DNA of 64,000 nt from Thiotrichaceae bacterium UBA973. GTDB taxonomy: Bacteria; Pseudomonadota; Gammaproteobacteria; Eutrophobiales; Eutrophobiaceae. The notes below the pieces were generated by a model, which was not told the origin of the DNA, did no database searches, and saw only the letters and a program-made list of their open reading frames with translations. Below, piece after piece: positions 7,605 through 16,906 of this stretch. Numbering within the stretch: position 1 is the first letter of the stretch; every line of letters starts with the position of its first letter. The stretch spans positions 1 to 64,000 of the forward strand of contig DBBX01000003.1 in NCBI GenBank assembly GCA_002292815.1, given 5' to 3'. The position numbers were made by a program, and so were the translations under genes.

Positions 7605-7841
7605 CTAAACCCGATGGAAACCGACTGCGGCTAGCAACAACCCGGCGATCGTGACTCCCGCCGGGAGACGAAGCCCGACGATGCCAAAAACATCAATCAT
7701 GGATGGTACTAGACCAGTTAATCCGAGCGGCACCCACAGAAAAAAAGGGGTGGCGATGACGACTCCGAGCCAGCCAGCGACATATAACAATCTGCTGCTA
7801 TTACTTTGGTCGTTGGGTAATGATGCTTTTTTATTTTCCAT
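7605..7841 (-). CDS. Small two-helix membrane protein (78 aa)
   Basis: 78 residues: a polar N-terminal 18 residues, then two hydrophobic segments (about 19-44 and 50-74) with a proline- and glycine-rich turn. It is the first gene of the three-gene small-membrane-protein cluster. No family was recognised. Its promoter should lie in 7842-7900 on the minus strand. Composition and clustering, rather than homology, support it as a real gene. Confidence 0.6.
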   Translation of the reverse strand: MENKKASLPNDQSNSSRLLYVAGWLGVVIATPFFLWVPLGLTGLVPSMIDVFGIVGLRLPAGVTIAGLLLAAVGFHRV

Positions 7842-8304
7842 TGGACCCTAAGACAATATCAAGTTGACATAGTTCATCTTCACCCAAGGCGATTACTCTA
7901 TCTGCTTTGTGTCGGTCTATTGTTGGCCAAAGAAGGTTGTGAAGAAGATCAAGAAGCGTGCGTGTCGGTTACACAGTTGTCTCACATGGTTGTTGTTATT
8001 GTGATAATTACCAACCCTTGCCTTTGAGAGGAAAAGGCTGCAGATTGTGATCGTATCACCCTGAGCACCATCAAAACCAAATCATCACTCTGTCCAACTC
8101 ACATTGCATGTGGTTTCTTTGGAATTAATTCGAGTATTTTCGGCTTAATGACGTGATACAACCGGCATGTAATGGATGTTCAGCAGGTACATCGGCGAAT
8201 AATAAATTTAAGAATCCCTTAGAATAGCCATAGTTGGCTTTTCTCTAATGCAGGGTAAAATTAAAAAAACAAAATAATTTAGAAGAAAAGAGGTGAAATA
8301 AGAC
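7842..8304. other. Gene-free 463-base gap
   Basis: Divergent-promoter space between the small membrane cluster (minus) and the secreted gene at 8305 (plus). It contains a short AGCCA/TGGCT stem with a T-rich tail at 8226-8244. A minus-strand frame without a start codon (about 7916-8080) has unconvincing composition. The GAGGTG site at 8291-8296 serves the gene at 8305. Confidence 0.5.
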
Positions 8305-8679
8305 ATGAAAAAAATAATCCTCATATCACTCATGTTCTGTTCCTGTCATGTCTATGCACAAGACACAAAAGAATACGGATGTAGTTTTGACCAAGGATAT
8401 CAACTAATCAGTGAAGACGGCATGAGTACATTTGATGGTGGAAAGATACTTGTTACTGTTGAAAATAGACAAACATCTTTATTCAGTAATGATGGTGGGT
8501 TTGGGGAGCAAGTTCTTGATGTTTACCAGTCTACTTCAGATAAGATTGCTTCATTAAAATTGTCTGATGATAATTATATGCATTTTGTATTAAACTTAGA
8601 GAATAAACGTTTTGTGCTCACATCAACCGTGGCAACTTCGTATTCCTCAATGGTGCAAGGTAACTGTGTAGACATTTAA
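8305..8679 (+). CDS. Secreted hypothetical protein (124 aa)
   Basis: A signal peptide (MKKIILISLMFCSCHVYA, cleavage before QDT) is followed by about 105 residues with two cysteines (near 26 and 121) placed to form one disulfide, and mostly beta-type sequence. A GAGGTG ribosome binding site precedes the ATG. No domain was recognised. It is probably periplasmic. The gene lies 46 bases before a membrane-protein gene on the same strand. Confidence 0.65.
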   Translation: MKKIILISLMFCSCHVYAQDTKEYGCSFDQGYQLISEDGMSTFDGGKILVTVENRQTSLFSNDGGFGEQVLDVYQSTSDKIASLKLSDDNYMHFVLNLENKRFVLTSTVATSYSSMVQGNCVDI

Positions 8680-8725
8680 GCATTAGCCATGAAAAACTTA
8701 TCCCTTTTATTCTGTTGCTCCCTAT

Positions 8726-9094
8726 ATGAAAATTAATTGGAAAAAAGGGTTGCTTGGGATTCACGTTGTTATATCCATAATATGGATTATAAGCTTTGGC
8801 ATAATTTTCTACCTTCAGCATGACTCTCTAAAGCAAGAATACCAAATTGCCTTAATAAAGCAGCCTCATGAATATGAAAACTGCATGGATAAGCAAGCCC
8901 GAATTTTTAAATCTTCAGAAGAGGATGCGGAAAGTTATTGTAAATTGCTTGTGCCAGACCCAAATATAAAATATCGACCTCTCATACAAAAAGTACCTAA
9001 AGAGGCAGCGATAACTATGATTCTATACCCTCTCACTGCCCCTATAATTGGAGTACTAATCGCCCTAATCGTAATTCGGATAAAACGCGTATAG
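8726..9094 (+). CDS. Two-helix membrane protein (122 aa)
   Basis: One membrane helix near residues 9-30, a polar central region of about 60 residues with two cysteines (ENCMDKQARIFKSSEEDAESYC), and a second helix near 95-118 ending in the basic IRIKRV. The cysteine-bearing loop probably lies outside the membrane and could form a disulfide. It follows the secreted gene at 8305 and may be co-transcribed. The family is unknown. Confidence 0.55.
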   Translation: MKINWKKGLLGIHVVISIIWIISFGIIFYLQHDSLKQEYQIALIKQPHEYENCMDKQARIFKSSEEDAESYCKLLVPDPNIKYRPLIQKVPKEAAITMILYPLTAPIIGVLIALIVIRIKRV

Positions 9095-9133
9095 GTATAA
9101 ATACTACTGTCAAGTTAACTCGTATTAAGTCAC

Positions 9134-10522
9134 CTAGAACCATTTCATCAATAGGCGAAGGAGCTTTATTTTATTACCATAGGGCGCATACAACAATTTA
9201 TTATCGATCCATGTTGCTGATTTGAGCATGCTTTTCTTATGGGAAAATCGTTCAAATCCATCAACACCATGATAACTACCAATACCGCTTTCTCCCACGC
9301 CGCCGAAGGGAAGATGTGAATTTCCCATACGGAACACACAATTATTTATACAGCCACCGCCAAACTGTATATTGGAAATTAGTTCTTGTTGAATAGATTT
9401 GTCTTCACTAAATATATAGCAGGCCAATGGATGTTGAGGTAATTGTGCTATGACGGAATAGATATCTTCAAAACTTGTATAATCTAATATAGGCAATAAA
9501 GGCCCGAAAATTTCCTCAGACATTGATTTATCATCTAGCGACACATCACGCATTACTGTTGGTGCAATATATTTTTAGGCTGCATTAGTTTGCCCTCCGA
9601 CAACGACCTTGTCTTGTTCAATCATATTTGCAATACGTTCAAAATGACCATCATTAACAATGCGACCAAAGTCTGGACTGCTTGACGGATCCTCCCCGTA
9701 GCTATGGATAATTCGTTGTTTCAGTTTTTTAATAAATGTTTCTTTAATATTTCTATGTAGTAACACATAGTCTGGAGCAATACATGTTTGACCCGCATTT
9801 AAAAACTTACCATTCACAATTCGATTAACGGCAATATCAATATTGGCATCATCATGAACGATGCAGGGACTTTTACCACCCAACTCCAATGTTACAGGCG
9901 TTAAATTTTTTGCCGCTGCGCTCATAACAATAGAACCGACCCGCGGACTACCGGTAAAGAAAATATGGTCAAATTTTTGTTCTAATAGCGCGGTAGTCTC
10001 TTTAACTTCGCCAGGCACATAAGCAATATAATTTTCTTCAAATATTTCCTCTATCAACTTTTGGGTCACTTCACTGCAAGTCGGCGTCATCTCGGAAGTC
10101 TTGATCACCGCAGTATTACCAGCAGCAATCGCAGCAATTAATGGAGAAAACGTTAGGTTAATAGGATAATTGTATGGTGCGATTATCAAATTCACACCAA
10201 GGGGGGAAAAATAGATTTTGCTAGTGGCTGGTTGAACGAGCATAGATGTTGATGTTCGTTTAGGTTTCATCCATTTTTTTAGTTTCTTCATTGTCTCTGT
10301 CAATTCGTGTTGACAAAATCCTGTTTCAGAAAGATATGCTTCAAATTCTTTTTTTCCTAAATCCTGTTTCAATGCAGCATGAAAGTCTTTTTCATATTTC
10401 AAAAGACCAGACTTTAGTTTCTGCAAACACTTAATACGAGTTTCATATTTTTGTGTAATCCCTGTGTTATAGAATTGGCGCTGCTTGGAAACAACGTCAA
10501 TTATCTTTTGCTCTATATCCAT
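9134..10522 (-). pseudogene. Class 3 aldehyde dehydrogenase interrupted by an in-frame TAA
   Basis: The two minus-strand halves (10522-9575, 315 codons; 9553-9134) are in the same frame. Only the TAA at 9575-9577 and seven sense codons separate them, so this is a nonsense mutation and not a frameshift. All catalytic residues survive in the first half: N118 in YNYP, E213 in LELGG and C247 in AGQTC. These match the spacing of class 3 enzymes that oxidise aliphatic or aromatic aldehydes with NAD(P). The second half has the EEIFGPLLP and GGVGESGIG motifs and a hydrophobic C-terminus typical of membrane-associated members. The codon was probably GAA or CAA. The second half is otherwise intact, implying recent loss, readthrough or a sequencing error. 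Confidence 0.85.
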
Positions 10523-10645
10523 AATTTATATCCTTTATCAATCTATAATACTTCTGAGTTTGTCATGCCTATCTTGATTATGTAAATCCACAACATATCA
10601 TGACAAATAATGAGTAAGCACATTAACAGCGCTATAAATAAAACA

Positions 10646-11326
10646 CTATCTGATTAATGCAAGCATTTGAGATGTATTAATACGTTTTACTTGTTTATCC
10701 TTAACAACATGTTGCTCAGTCGCTAAATGAATAATGGCATGAGCTACATCAATAGACTCAATCGGTTTATAATTTGCCAAGGCACCTACCATAAAAGGAT
10801 TAATTATTTTCATCACGCATTGAAGCAATTTTTCATCTATTCTTTGCTCTTCACGAGGCCCAGACAATGGCCCGGGTTGCATATACGTTAATTTAACCAT
10901 GTCGAGTTGTTGCATAGCCATTTCCATTTCGCCTTTGCATCGAAGGTAATGAGAACGAGCCTTAGTTGATGCACCTAAACATGAAACAACAATAATATGT
11001 TGCACGCCTAATGCCTGCATATTTTTCGCCACCTTAATCACTAGTTCAACATCAACAGCGTGCAACTTCTTTTTACTGCCCGCTTTTTTTAACGTTGTAC
11101 CTAGCGCAATCACGCCCACTAACGGGCAGTCCGATAGCGAGTTAATAGCAGGTGGATTTAATTCTGGACTCAACCATTGAGTCAGTTTTTGATGCTCTAT
11201 TCCAATAGGTCGTCGAGAAAGCGAGTAGACGCGGCTAATACTTTCATTATCTAGCGCTGTATTTAATGTGGATTGACCGACTAAACCTGTTGCACCTGCG
11301 ATGACTATTGATAAACGTTGAGACAT
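10646..11326 (-). CDS. NAD(P)-binding atypical SDR, HTATIP2/YwnB-like
   Basis: 226 aa with an N-terminal Rossmann motif GATGLVG (about 11-17), the family segment VIALGTTLKKAGSKKKLHAVD and the motif HIIVVSCLGAS. The C-terminal part ends in the IAHAIIH-type helix of NAD(P)H-binding proteins. These are often annotated as NAD-dependent epimerase/dehydratase or oxidoreductase, but the substrate is unknown. It is upstream of the broken aldehyde dehydrogenase on the same strand, separated by 123 bases, so the two may have worked together. Confidence 0.8.
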   Translation of the reverse strand: MSQRLSIVIAGATGLVGQSTLNTALDNESISRVYSLSRRPIGIEHQKLTQWLSPELNPPAINSLSDCPLVGVIALGTTLKKAGSKKKLHAVDVELVIKVAKNMQALGVQHIIVVSCLGASTKARSHYLRCKGEMEMAMQQLDMVKLTYMQPGPLSGPREEQRIDEKLLQCVMKIINPFMVGALANYKPIESIDVAHAIIHLATEQHVVKDKQVKRINTSQMLALIR

Positions 11327-11722
11327 ACTTACACCCTAAGCAAATAATTAGTTTTTGATTAATTCGAAACTTTAACTGCACAATAGCAAAACTGATAATA
11401 TATTTTGAGTATAAGTCAAACAAATAGCCTAGCTTTTGGTTACATTTGAAGTCGCACGAATAATGTTGAGTTGCCCTCTAAAAGATAATGTTCCGTCTTA
11501 CGATCACGCCCCGTTATGATCACATTTTTCTAGCCTTTATGAATATTTTCTGATCAAAAACATCAACATAACTGCTTCTAAGACTAAAGCCATGCGGCTG
11601 CATCGATTAGACCCTGCCTCACCCCCCGACTAGTTCCACTTTGAATAATTTTCCAACTACGGCACTAGGTTCATCAAGTCGAATAAGTAACCCATTGAAT
11701 CTGATTTAGTTTTTTGCCAAGA

Positions 11723-11748
11723 TACACATTGAAAGTGTACGTTTTTTT
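11723..11748 (+). terminator. Orphan short terminator
   Basis: TACAC, 7-base loop, GTGTA, then a CG and seven Ts (11742-11748) on the plus strand. The stem is short and no plus-strand gene precedes it. It may be the 3' end of a lost gene or of a small RNA. Confidence 0.45.
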
Positions 11749-11836
11749 CAGTAATTGAACACAATGCAAAATGGCAGGAAAATAATTCTTAGATATGATC
11801 TGCTTAGAAAAAAACAAATTGAGTGTGTCTTCTTTT

Positions 11837-11879
11837 CTGACTCAGTCAGTAGAGGTTCGAATCCCCTGCAGCCAGCCGA
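11837..11879 (+). other. tRNA 3'-end-like fragment (possible attachment-site remnant)
   Basis: Laid out like the last 43 bases of a class II tRNA. A stem-loop CTGAC-TCA-GTCAG (variable-arm position) is followed by AGAGG, the T-loop TTCGAAT, then CCCCT, the acceptor-like GCAGCCA, a G and CCGA. The T-stem has one A-C mismatch and the 3' end reads CCGA rather than CCA. No 5' half was found. Integrases of genomic islands commonly leave such 3' fragments. The next genes (MORN lipoprotein, phage-like protein) fit an island edge. Confidence 0.45.
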
Positions 11880-11912
11880 ACTCATACTTTTACTTTATCT
11901 AACTCTAATCAA

Positions 11913-12371
11913 ATGAATTTAATACCTGTCGTATTTATCTTTTATTTAACCCATTTATTAACTTCCTGTTCAGATATAAATTCAGCTTCTTCTTTGGTTA
12001 GTAGGAATGGTTTGAAATATGAGATTAATTCACAAACCCCATTTACTGGTCAATATATTGCTTATTACAATAATGGAAAAAAGAAAACTGAATCAAATAT
12101 CGCTGATGGTAAAGAGAATGGGCTTGTAACATGGTGGTATGAAAATGGGCAAAAAGAATTAGAAGAGAACTACAAGTTTGGAAAGAAAACAGGGCTTAGA
12201 ACTGAGTGGTATCAAAATGGAAGGAAACAAAGCGAACAGAATTATAAGTATGATAAGAGAGATGGACTAATGATTACCTGGGATAAGGATGGCAATATCA
12301 ATGGAATGAAAATATATAAAAATGATGTGCTGGCTAAAAAGACCGGATTAAAGTATGGCTTATATCAATAA
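11913..12371 (+). CDS. MORN-variant-repeat lipoprotein, YwqK antitoxin-like
   Basis: 152 aa with a lipoprotein signal peptide (lipobox LLTSC, Cys about 19) and at least three MORN-variant repeats of the type YYNNGKKKTESNIADGKENG, WYENGQKELEENYKFGKKTG and WYQNGRKQSEQNYKYDKRDG. This repeat is found in proteins labelled toxin-antitoxin YwqK family antitoxin, many of which are simply surface or periplasmic lipoproteins. No toxin partner is adjacent. Probably anchored to the outer or inner membrane facing the periplasm. It lies 34 bases after the tRNA-like fragment. Confidence 0.75.
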   Translation: MNLIPVVFIFYLTHLLTSCSDINSASSLVSRNGLKYEINSQTPFTGQYIAYYNNGKKKTESNIADGKENGLVTWWYENGQKELEENYKFGKKTGLRTEWYQNGRKQSEQNYKYDKRDGLMITWDKDGNINGMKIYKNDVLAKKTGLKYGLYQ

Positions 12372-12377
12372 GCTATT

Positions 12378-12647
12378 TTAATCTTTTACATTGAGTCTCT
12401 TATCCAGTTTTTCATCAACCAAATCTACTTTCTCAGCTCTGCGGATACCCATATGTAAAACGCCACCGCAAAAACTGACTACTTGATCACTATTAAGGAA
12501 TTCTTCTTCGTCCTTTTTTGTAGCTTCTCGTGCAGCTTTAAAATCAATTAGGTAATTTGCTTCTTGATCAGGAAGATCAACAACATCACCCTTGCGAATC
12601 TTCACTCCAGATTCGACATAAAAACCTCTTAACGCAATAACCTTCAT
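12378..12647 (-). CDS. Small phage-like protein (89 aa)
   Basis: MKVIALRGFYVESGVKIRKG followed by DVVDLPDQEANYLIDFKAA has the pattern of small phage structural-operon proteins with a short beta-rich domain ending in a DxxEAxxLI helix (DUF7210-type). The C-terminal part is charged. It is convergent with the MORN lipoprotein (6-base gap). There are no other phage genes nearby, so it is either a leftover of a prophage or a domesticated gene. Family assignment is by pattern only. Confidence 0.5.
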   Translation of the reverse strand: MKVIALRGFYVESGVKIRKGDVVDLPDQEANYLIDFKAAREATKKDEEEFLNSDQVVSFCGGVLHMGIRRAEKVDLVDEKLDKRLNVKD

Positions 12648-13212
12648 ACCAAAAACTCCGAAAAAACTGTTTCTACTAATATTTGAGTATTAGGAATATA
12701 TCACAAATATTTTAAGGCTGAAAAAACGAAATAATTCAGTATATAACGTAGCCTTACAAGCTAATAAAAAACCAATAATCAACTGATCGCCTTGATGAAT
12801 AGAGGCATCACGGACCATTTTTATCACAAATCAGCTATATTTTGACCGCTATGTCTATTTCCAGGTTCCCGACAACATGGTCAACATCTATTGATGCATC
12901 ACCATTTTTGAGGTCACTGGCAGCAATTTTCTCTTGCAGTTGAGCCCTATAGTTTCGAATATACTTATTTCTGGTGCATTGCCACATAGCTGAACACCAT
13001 CATAATGGCTGAAAATACACTGTTGTATATCTCACCCAGCGAGCAGTTTTAATCCTTAAAGTAGTGAATAATAAACCGTTCTCTTTTTAGGCTTTATCAA
13101 TCCTTGATCAGCGTTAAGCGCTACTCTCGCTTAAAATTAATGCTGTGTACAAGACAAGAATAATTTGACGATGCCTCAGCATAGATAAAATGAAGCATAA
13201 TGCATGCCATTT
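12648..13212. other. Gene-free 565-base gap with a gene remnant
   Basis: Holds the 50-codon remnant at 12835-12987 and an inverted repeat at 13114-13134 (TTAAGCG...CGCTTAA), which could end transcription of the esterase-OsmC gene. The remaining sequence shows no gene or recognisable mobile element. Confidence 0.5.
12835..12987 (-). pseudogene. Possible remnant or micro-gene (50 codons)
   Basis: A minus-strand frame starting MWQCTRNKYIRNYRAQLQEK and ending VVGNLEIDIAVKI. Its composition is protein-like, with a helix-forming first half and a beta-like second half. No ribosome binding site precedes the ATG. It lies in the decayed region next to the phage-like gene and could be a second phage leftover. 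No family was recognised. Confidence 0.35.
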
Positions 13213-14445
13213 TTATGCTAGCTGGCTCTTAATCTGTATCTCATTATGTAGCGTTTTATGCACTGGACACATATCCGCAATTTCAAGAAGACGTTGGCGC
13301 TCTGCATCAGTAAGTTTTCCTTCCAACTTAATAGTCTTTTCTATCTTATCTACCAAACCTGTTTTGGAATCACAGTCAGAACAGTCTTCTACATGAATAT
13401 GATCATGCTTCATCGTGACTTCTATATTGTCTAGATTCAGATTTTTTCTAGTCGCATACATTCGCATCGTCATTGAGGTGCATGCGCCAAGTGCCGCCAA
13501 TAACAACTCATAAGGATTGGGGCCCAGATTTGATCCACTAGCCGACAAGGGTTCATCCGCGATTAATTGGTGATCTTGCGTATAGATTTTTCGTGTGAAT
13601 TTTTTATTTTGTTCAGTAACTAAAACATGGCCGCTTTCTATCGTTGGTGCCGTGCCCGAAGAGGCCTCATGATTCACATCGGTAATTTCAAGATAGCGTG
13701 CTGCCCAACTTGAAACAATACTGGCGACATACTCTGAATCTTCACGTCTTGATAACAAGTGATCTGCTTTATCAAGTGATATAAAACTTTTGGGATGTTT
13801 TGCTGCAGAATATATTTTTGCAGCTTCACCAATAGCGACCGTTTCATCAATGGGTGAATGCAACACCAATAAGGCTTTATCCAACTGACCGATATGTGTC
13901 GTGTCATTATAGGTGTTGATGTCTTCGACAAACTGTTTTTTTATCTTGAATTGTCTTCCAGCTAAATCTACCAGTGCCTCATCATTATTATTAACTATTT
14001 CTTCTTTGGCATGAGAAAACAAATGTTCGACATGATGTCCCGTTGAAGGCGCGCCTATTGTTACTACCGCTTTCAATGATGGTATTGAATGGGCAGCCGC
14101 CAAAACGGCAGCACCTCCTAAACTATGGCCAATTATCATAACCGGAGCAGCATAATTTTCTTCTAAATGATTCGCTGCCTGAATCAGGTCACTGATATTC
14201 GATGAAAAATTAGTATTGGCAAAATCACCGTCGCTATTACCCAGGCCAGTAAAATCAAACCGTAACACTGCAATGCCTTTATTTGCTAATGCCCTTGTGA
14301 TTCTCGATGCCGCAGCAATATCTTTCGAGCAAGTAAAACAATGAGCAAATAGAGCATAAGCCTTAGTTTCCGTATCAGGTATTTCTAATAAACCTGATAG
14401 ACATTCACCTTGTGTGTTTTTAAAACTGGCTTTTACTCTAGGCAT
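13213..14445 (-). CDS. Bifunctional alpha/beta-hydrolase-OsmC fusion protein
   Basis: 410 aa. Residues 1-255 form an alpha/beta hydrolase with nucleophile S108 in GHSLGG, an acid at D200 and H229. Residues 270-410 form an OsmC-type peroxiredoxin domain with the two redox cysteines C322 (LGACTS) and C393 (MCPVHK). OsmC domains reduce organic hydroperoxides with thiols. Fusion to an esterase is a known arrangement, suggesting release and detoxification of peroxidised acyl groups. An extra CSDC (355-358) lies between the OsmC cysteines. Cytosolic, monocistronic. Confidence 0.9.
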   Translation of the reverse strand: MPRVKASFKNTQGECLSGLLEIPDTETKAYALFAHCFTCSKDIAAASRITRALANKGIAVLRFDFTGLGNSDGDFANTNFSSNISDLIQAANHLEENYAAPVMIIGHSLGGAAVLAAAHSIPSLKAVVTIGAPSTGHHVEHLFSHAKEEIVNNNDEALVDLAGRQFKIKKQFVEDINTYNDTTHIGQLDKALLVLHSPIDETVAIGEAAKIYSAAKHPKSFISLDKADHLLSRREDSEYVASIVSSWAARYLEITDVNHEASSGTAPTIESGHVLVTEQNKKFTRKIYTQDHQLIADEPLSASGSNLGPNPYELLLAALGACTSMTMRMYATRKNLNLDNIEVTMKHDHIHVEDCSDCDSKTGLVDKIEKTIKLEGKLTDAERQRLLEIADMCPVHKTLHNEIQIKSQLA

Positions 14446-14683
14446 TACAAGCTCCTTTTTAATTTTGGTAGTAGCTAATCAGCCTTTCTCTTTATAAAGA
14501 CTCGAATAATATGTGCCCGAAATGAACAAGTAACAAGCATACATCCTATTAAAGATTCTTCAGCAACAAATATAGTTACAAACGACCGCTTATTTAGGAC
14601 CTCGATACTCGTTATCATTCTAAAGATCGACTATAGTATAAATAGTTAACTGTATTTCGATACCGAACATGGAGATAGAAATA

Positions 14684-15187
14684 ATGAGCACAAATAGAGT
14701 AAAAATCCTGCCGTTCCTGTTCATATCTCTAATCTTACTAAGCGCTTGCGAACAACAGAGTGAAACCAGTCAAACTAATCCTGACAGAATCTCCTACGAT
14801 GCTAATGTTCACGAAAAAACTTTTGGAAAGCATATAATTCATATTAACGCCCTAACAACAGATCAGCTGCCAACCGAAGTTGCTCAAGGATACAAGATTT
14901 CCCGTAGTAAAAACCGAGCTATGCTGAATGTCACCGTCCGTGAAAAGCAAGGAGAGGTTGAAACACCCATAACTGCTGTAGTTAACGTCATTGCTAAAAA
15001 CCTGAGCAGCCAGTTAAAAAACATTAAATTGAGAGAAATAAAGGAAGCTGACCCCGTTGCAATTTACTATATTGGTGTACTCCCAGTGGGCAATAGAGAA
15101 ACAATCATTTTTGATATTGACGTGACGCCTGCCGGCACGAACAAGCCAGTTCTAGTTTCTTACAGACATAAATTCTTTACAGAATAA
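14684..15187 (+). CDS. DUF4426 lipoprotein
   Basis: Start placed at the second ATG (14684) because GGAG lies 9 bases upstream of it and the lipoprotein signal then begins properly (MSTNRVKILPFLFISLILLS with lipobox LLSAC). The mature part has the DUF4426 pattern: FGKHIIHINAL, then LPTEVAQGYKISRSKNRAML, and a beta-sandwich ending in VSYRHKFFTE. The family is gammaproteobacterial and of unknown function. A terminator overlapping the stop codon separates it from the convergent rnfC-like gene. Confidence 0.85.
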   Translation: MSTNRVKILPFLFISLILLSACEQQSETSQTNPDRISYDANVHEKTFGKHIIHINALTTDQLPTEVAQGYKISRSKNRAMLNVTVREKQGEVETPITAVVNVIAKNLSSQLKNIKLREIKEADPVAIYYIGVLPVGNRETIIFDIDVTPAGTNKPVLVSYRHKFFTE

Positions 15188-15212
15188 TTAGCATCTAATT
15201 ATTTTTATTTTT
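15185..15212 (+). terminator. Terminator shared by convergent genes
   Basis: TAATTAG-CAT-CTAATTA followed by TTTTTATTTTT. The stem covers the stop codon of the DUF4426 gene and the stop of the convergent RnfC-like gene, an economical terminator for the plus strand. Confidence 0.75.
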
Positions 15213-16742
15213 CCGTTTTGCCTTAACACGGTTTACTGCCGCTGTTATATCATCCTGTTTCTTCTTTAGTACGGATTCTTTGTTGACATGTTCTTCGTCA
15301 ACTATTGGGGGTTTAATCCGCTTGTCGAGTTTTCGCTGTTCTGTTCGCTGTTGTTTATTGAGATATCGTTGTTTGTTTTGTTCTGCTTTTAATTGAGTTT
15401 GTCGATTATCCCAAATACGATTTTTTGATTGTCGATATTCATCCACCAAGGGAATGTGACTCGGGCAAACATAAGAGCAGCAACCGCACTCTATACAATC
15501 AAACAAGTGGTAATCTAGCAATCGTTCGGTATTAAATTCTTTACTCTGCCAATGCAGTTGTTGAGGTTGTAAATTCACAGGGCATACCGGAGCGCATTCA
15601 TCACAACGGATACAGGGTGATTCTTTTATTTTTGAATTATTAAATTGGGAGTCAACGGCCAATAAGCAATTTGTCGTTTTAATAACCGGCACATTATCAT
15701 CATATAATCGAAAACCCATCATGGGGCCACCCATAATCAAGTATTCGCATTGCTCATTATATCCACCACATTGTTCTATGACCTCGTCCATGGGTGTACC
15801 AAGCAAAACCTCAAGATTACAAGCTTGATTTATTCCGGGGCCCGTTATCGTAACAATGCGGCTGATCAGCGGCTCGTCGTCAACAATCGCTTTTTTAACG
15901 GCAACGGCAGTACCTACGTTATAACAAACAACACCGACATCAACCGGCAAGCCTTCGGCAGCCACTTCAATACCCGTTATTGATTTAATAAGTTGTTTCT
16001 CACCACCGGCAGGATAGAGACTAGATATCAATCTTAATTTAATATCGATGTTTGCATTACTATTCAGTGTTTCTTGCAATGCATTTATCGCTTCAGTTTT
16101 ATTATCTTCTATAGCGATAACGCATTCGTCTACTTGCAATGCATGCGCGAGAATTTCCACACCAGCAATAACATCTTTTGCATAATGTCGTATCAATATC
16201 TCGTCACAACTAATATAGGGTTCACATTCGGCTGCATTTAAAATCAATAATTCAATATCAAGATTAAAACCTGGAATAATCTTCACTGCAGATGGAAATC
16301 CAGCACCACCCAAACCAACAACTCCGGCTTCAAGTATTTTTTGCTGAATCTTAACTGGACTCAGACTGTAGAAATCGACAGTCGGTGTTCTGTTCTCAAT
16401 CCATTTATCTTCACCATCTGCTGCAATCACAATACAAGGTGACATTGCTCCAGATGGATTCGGGAGAAGATGCTCAGCTATCTCTTTAATAGCACCCGAG
16501 GTACTGGCATGGACTGGCGCACTAATAGAGCCCTGCTCTTTTGCAATTACTTGTCCTTTTAAGACCTGATCTCCGACTTTAATAATAGGTAATGCAGGTA
16601 AACCGATATGCTGGCGTAAGGGGATTTTAATTATACTTGGTAGTTTTGCTTTTTTTAGCGGCTGTTCCAGAGACATCGCCTTATTTGGTGATAATTGTAT
16701 ACCGCCACCAAATGGAATTGGTTTCTCTAAAACAGTAATCAT
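15195..16742 (-). CDS. rnfC: RnfC-like electron transport complex subunit, orphan
   Basis: About 515 aa. The start is set at 16742 because RnfC proteins begin shortly before the FGGGI motif (here about residue 11); the frame is open to 16817 without family-like sequence. Domains in order: a lipoyl/barrel-like N-terminus, an NADH/FMN-binding region (GLGGAGFPSAVK about 143-154, NAAECEPY about 169-176), a SLBB domain, two 4Fe-4S motifs (CIRCDECAPVCP about 377-388, CIECGCCSYVCP about 416-427) and a basic Lys/Arg/Gln-rich tail. RnfC is the NADH-facing subunit of the Na+/H+-pumping Rnf complex. None of rnfA, B, D, G or E is adjacent, which is unusual. Convergent and divergent neighbours make it monocistronic. 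Confidence 0.88.
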   Translation of the reverse strand: MITVLEKPIPFGGGIQLSPNKAMSLEQPLKKAKLPSIIKIPLRQHIGLPALPIIKVGDQVLKGQVIAKEQGSISAPVHASTSGAIKEIAEHLLPNPSGAMSPCIVIAADGEDKWIENRTPTVDFYSLSPVKIQQKILEAGVVGLGGAGFPSAVKIIPGFNLDIELLILNAAECEPYISCDEILIRHYAKDVIAGVEILAHALQVDECVIAIEDNKTEAINALQETLNSNANIDIKLRLISSLYPAGGEKQLIKSITGIEVAAEGLPVDVGVVCYNVGTAVAVKKAIVDDEPLISRIVTITGPGINQACNLEVLLGTPMDEVIEQCGGYNEQCEYLIMGGPMMGFRLYDDNVPVIKTTNCLLAVDSQFNNSKIKESPCIRCDECAPVCPVNLQPQQLHWQSKEFNTERLLDYHLFDCIECGCCSYVCPSHIPLVDEYRQSKNRIWDNRQTQLKAEQNKQRYLNKQQRTEQRKLDKRIKPPIVDEEHVNKESVLKKKQDDITAAVNRVKAKRKNKNN

Positions 16743-16906
16743 CCTGCTATGGCTTCCCGAAAATATAGGCTTAATTGAGAATGAATTATAACATAGCATT
16801 TCGTTTGAAATTCGCATGCCTGATTTAATCTAACATATCCCTTATCCTATTTAGGTATTACAATCGCAGGCAATGCATAATACTTGGATATTAAATATTA
16901 TTTATC

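Larger units (their letters stand above)
11327..11912. other. Gene-free 586-base gap with decayed elements
   Basis: No credible coding frame. It holds an orphan terminator (11723-11748) and a tRNA 3'-end-like fragment (11837-11879). Around 11747 the sequence TTCAGTAATTGAACACAA nearly repeats a stretch at 239-256 of the left edge (one mismatch), which may be chance in AT-rich DNA. Confidence 0.5.

Noticed and set aside
7916..8080. Minus-strand frame of about 55 codons in the 7842-8304 gap
   Set aside because: No start codon or ribosome binding site, and unconvincing composition (Asn runs, FFTTFF); treated as chance.
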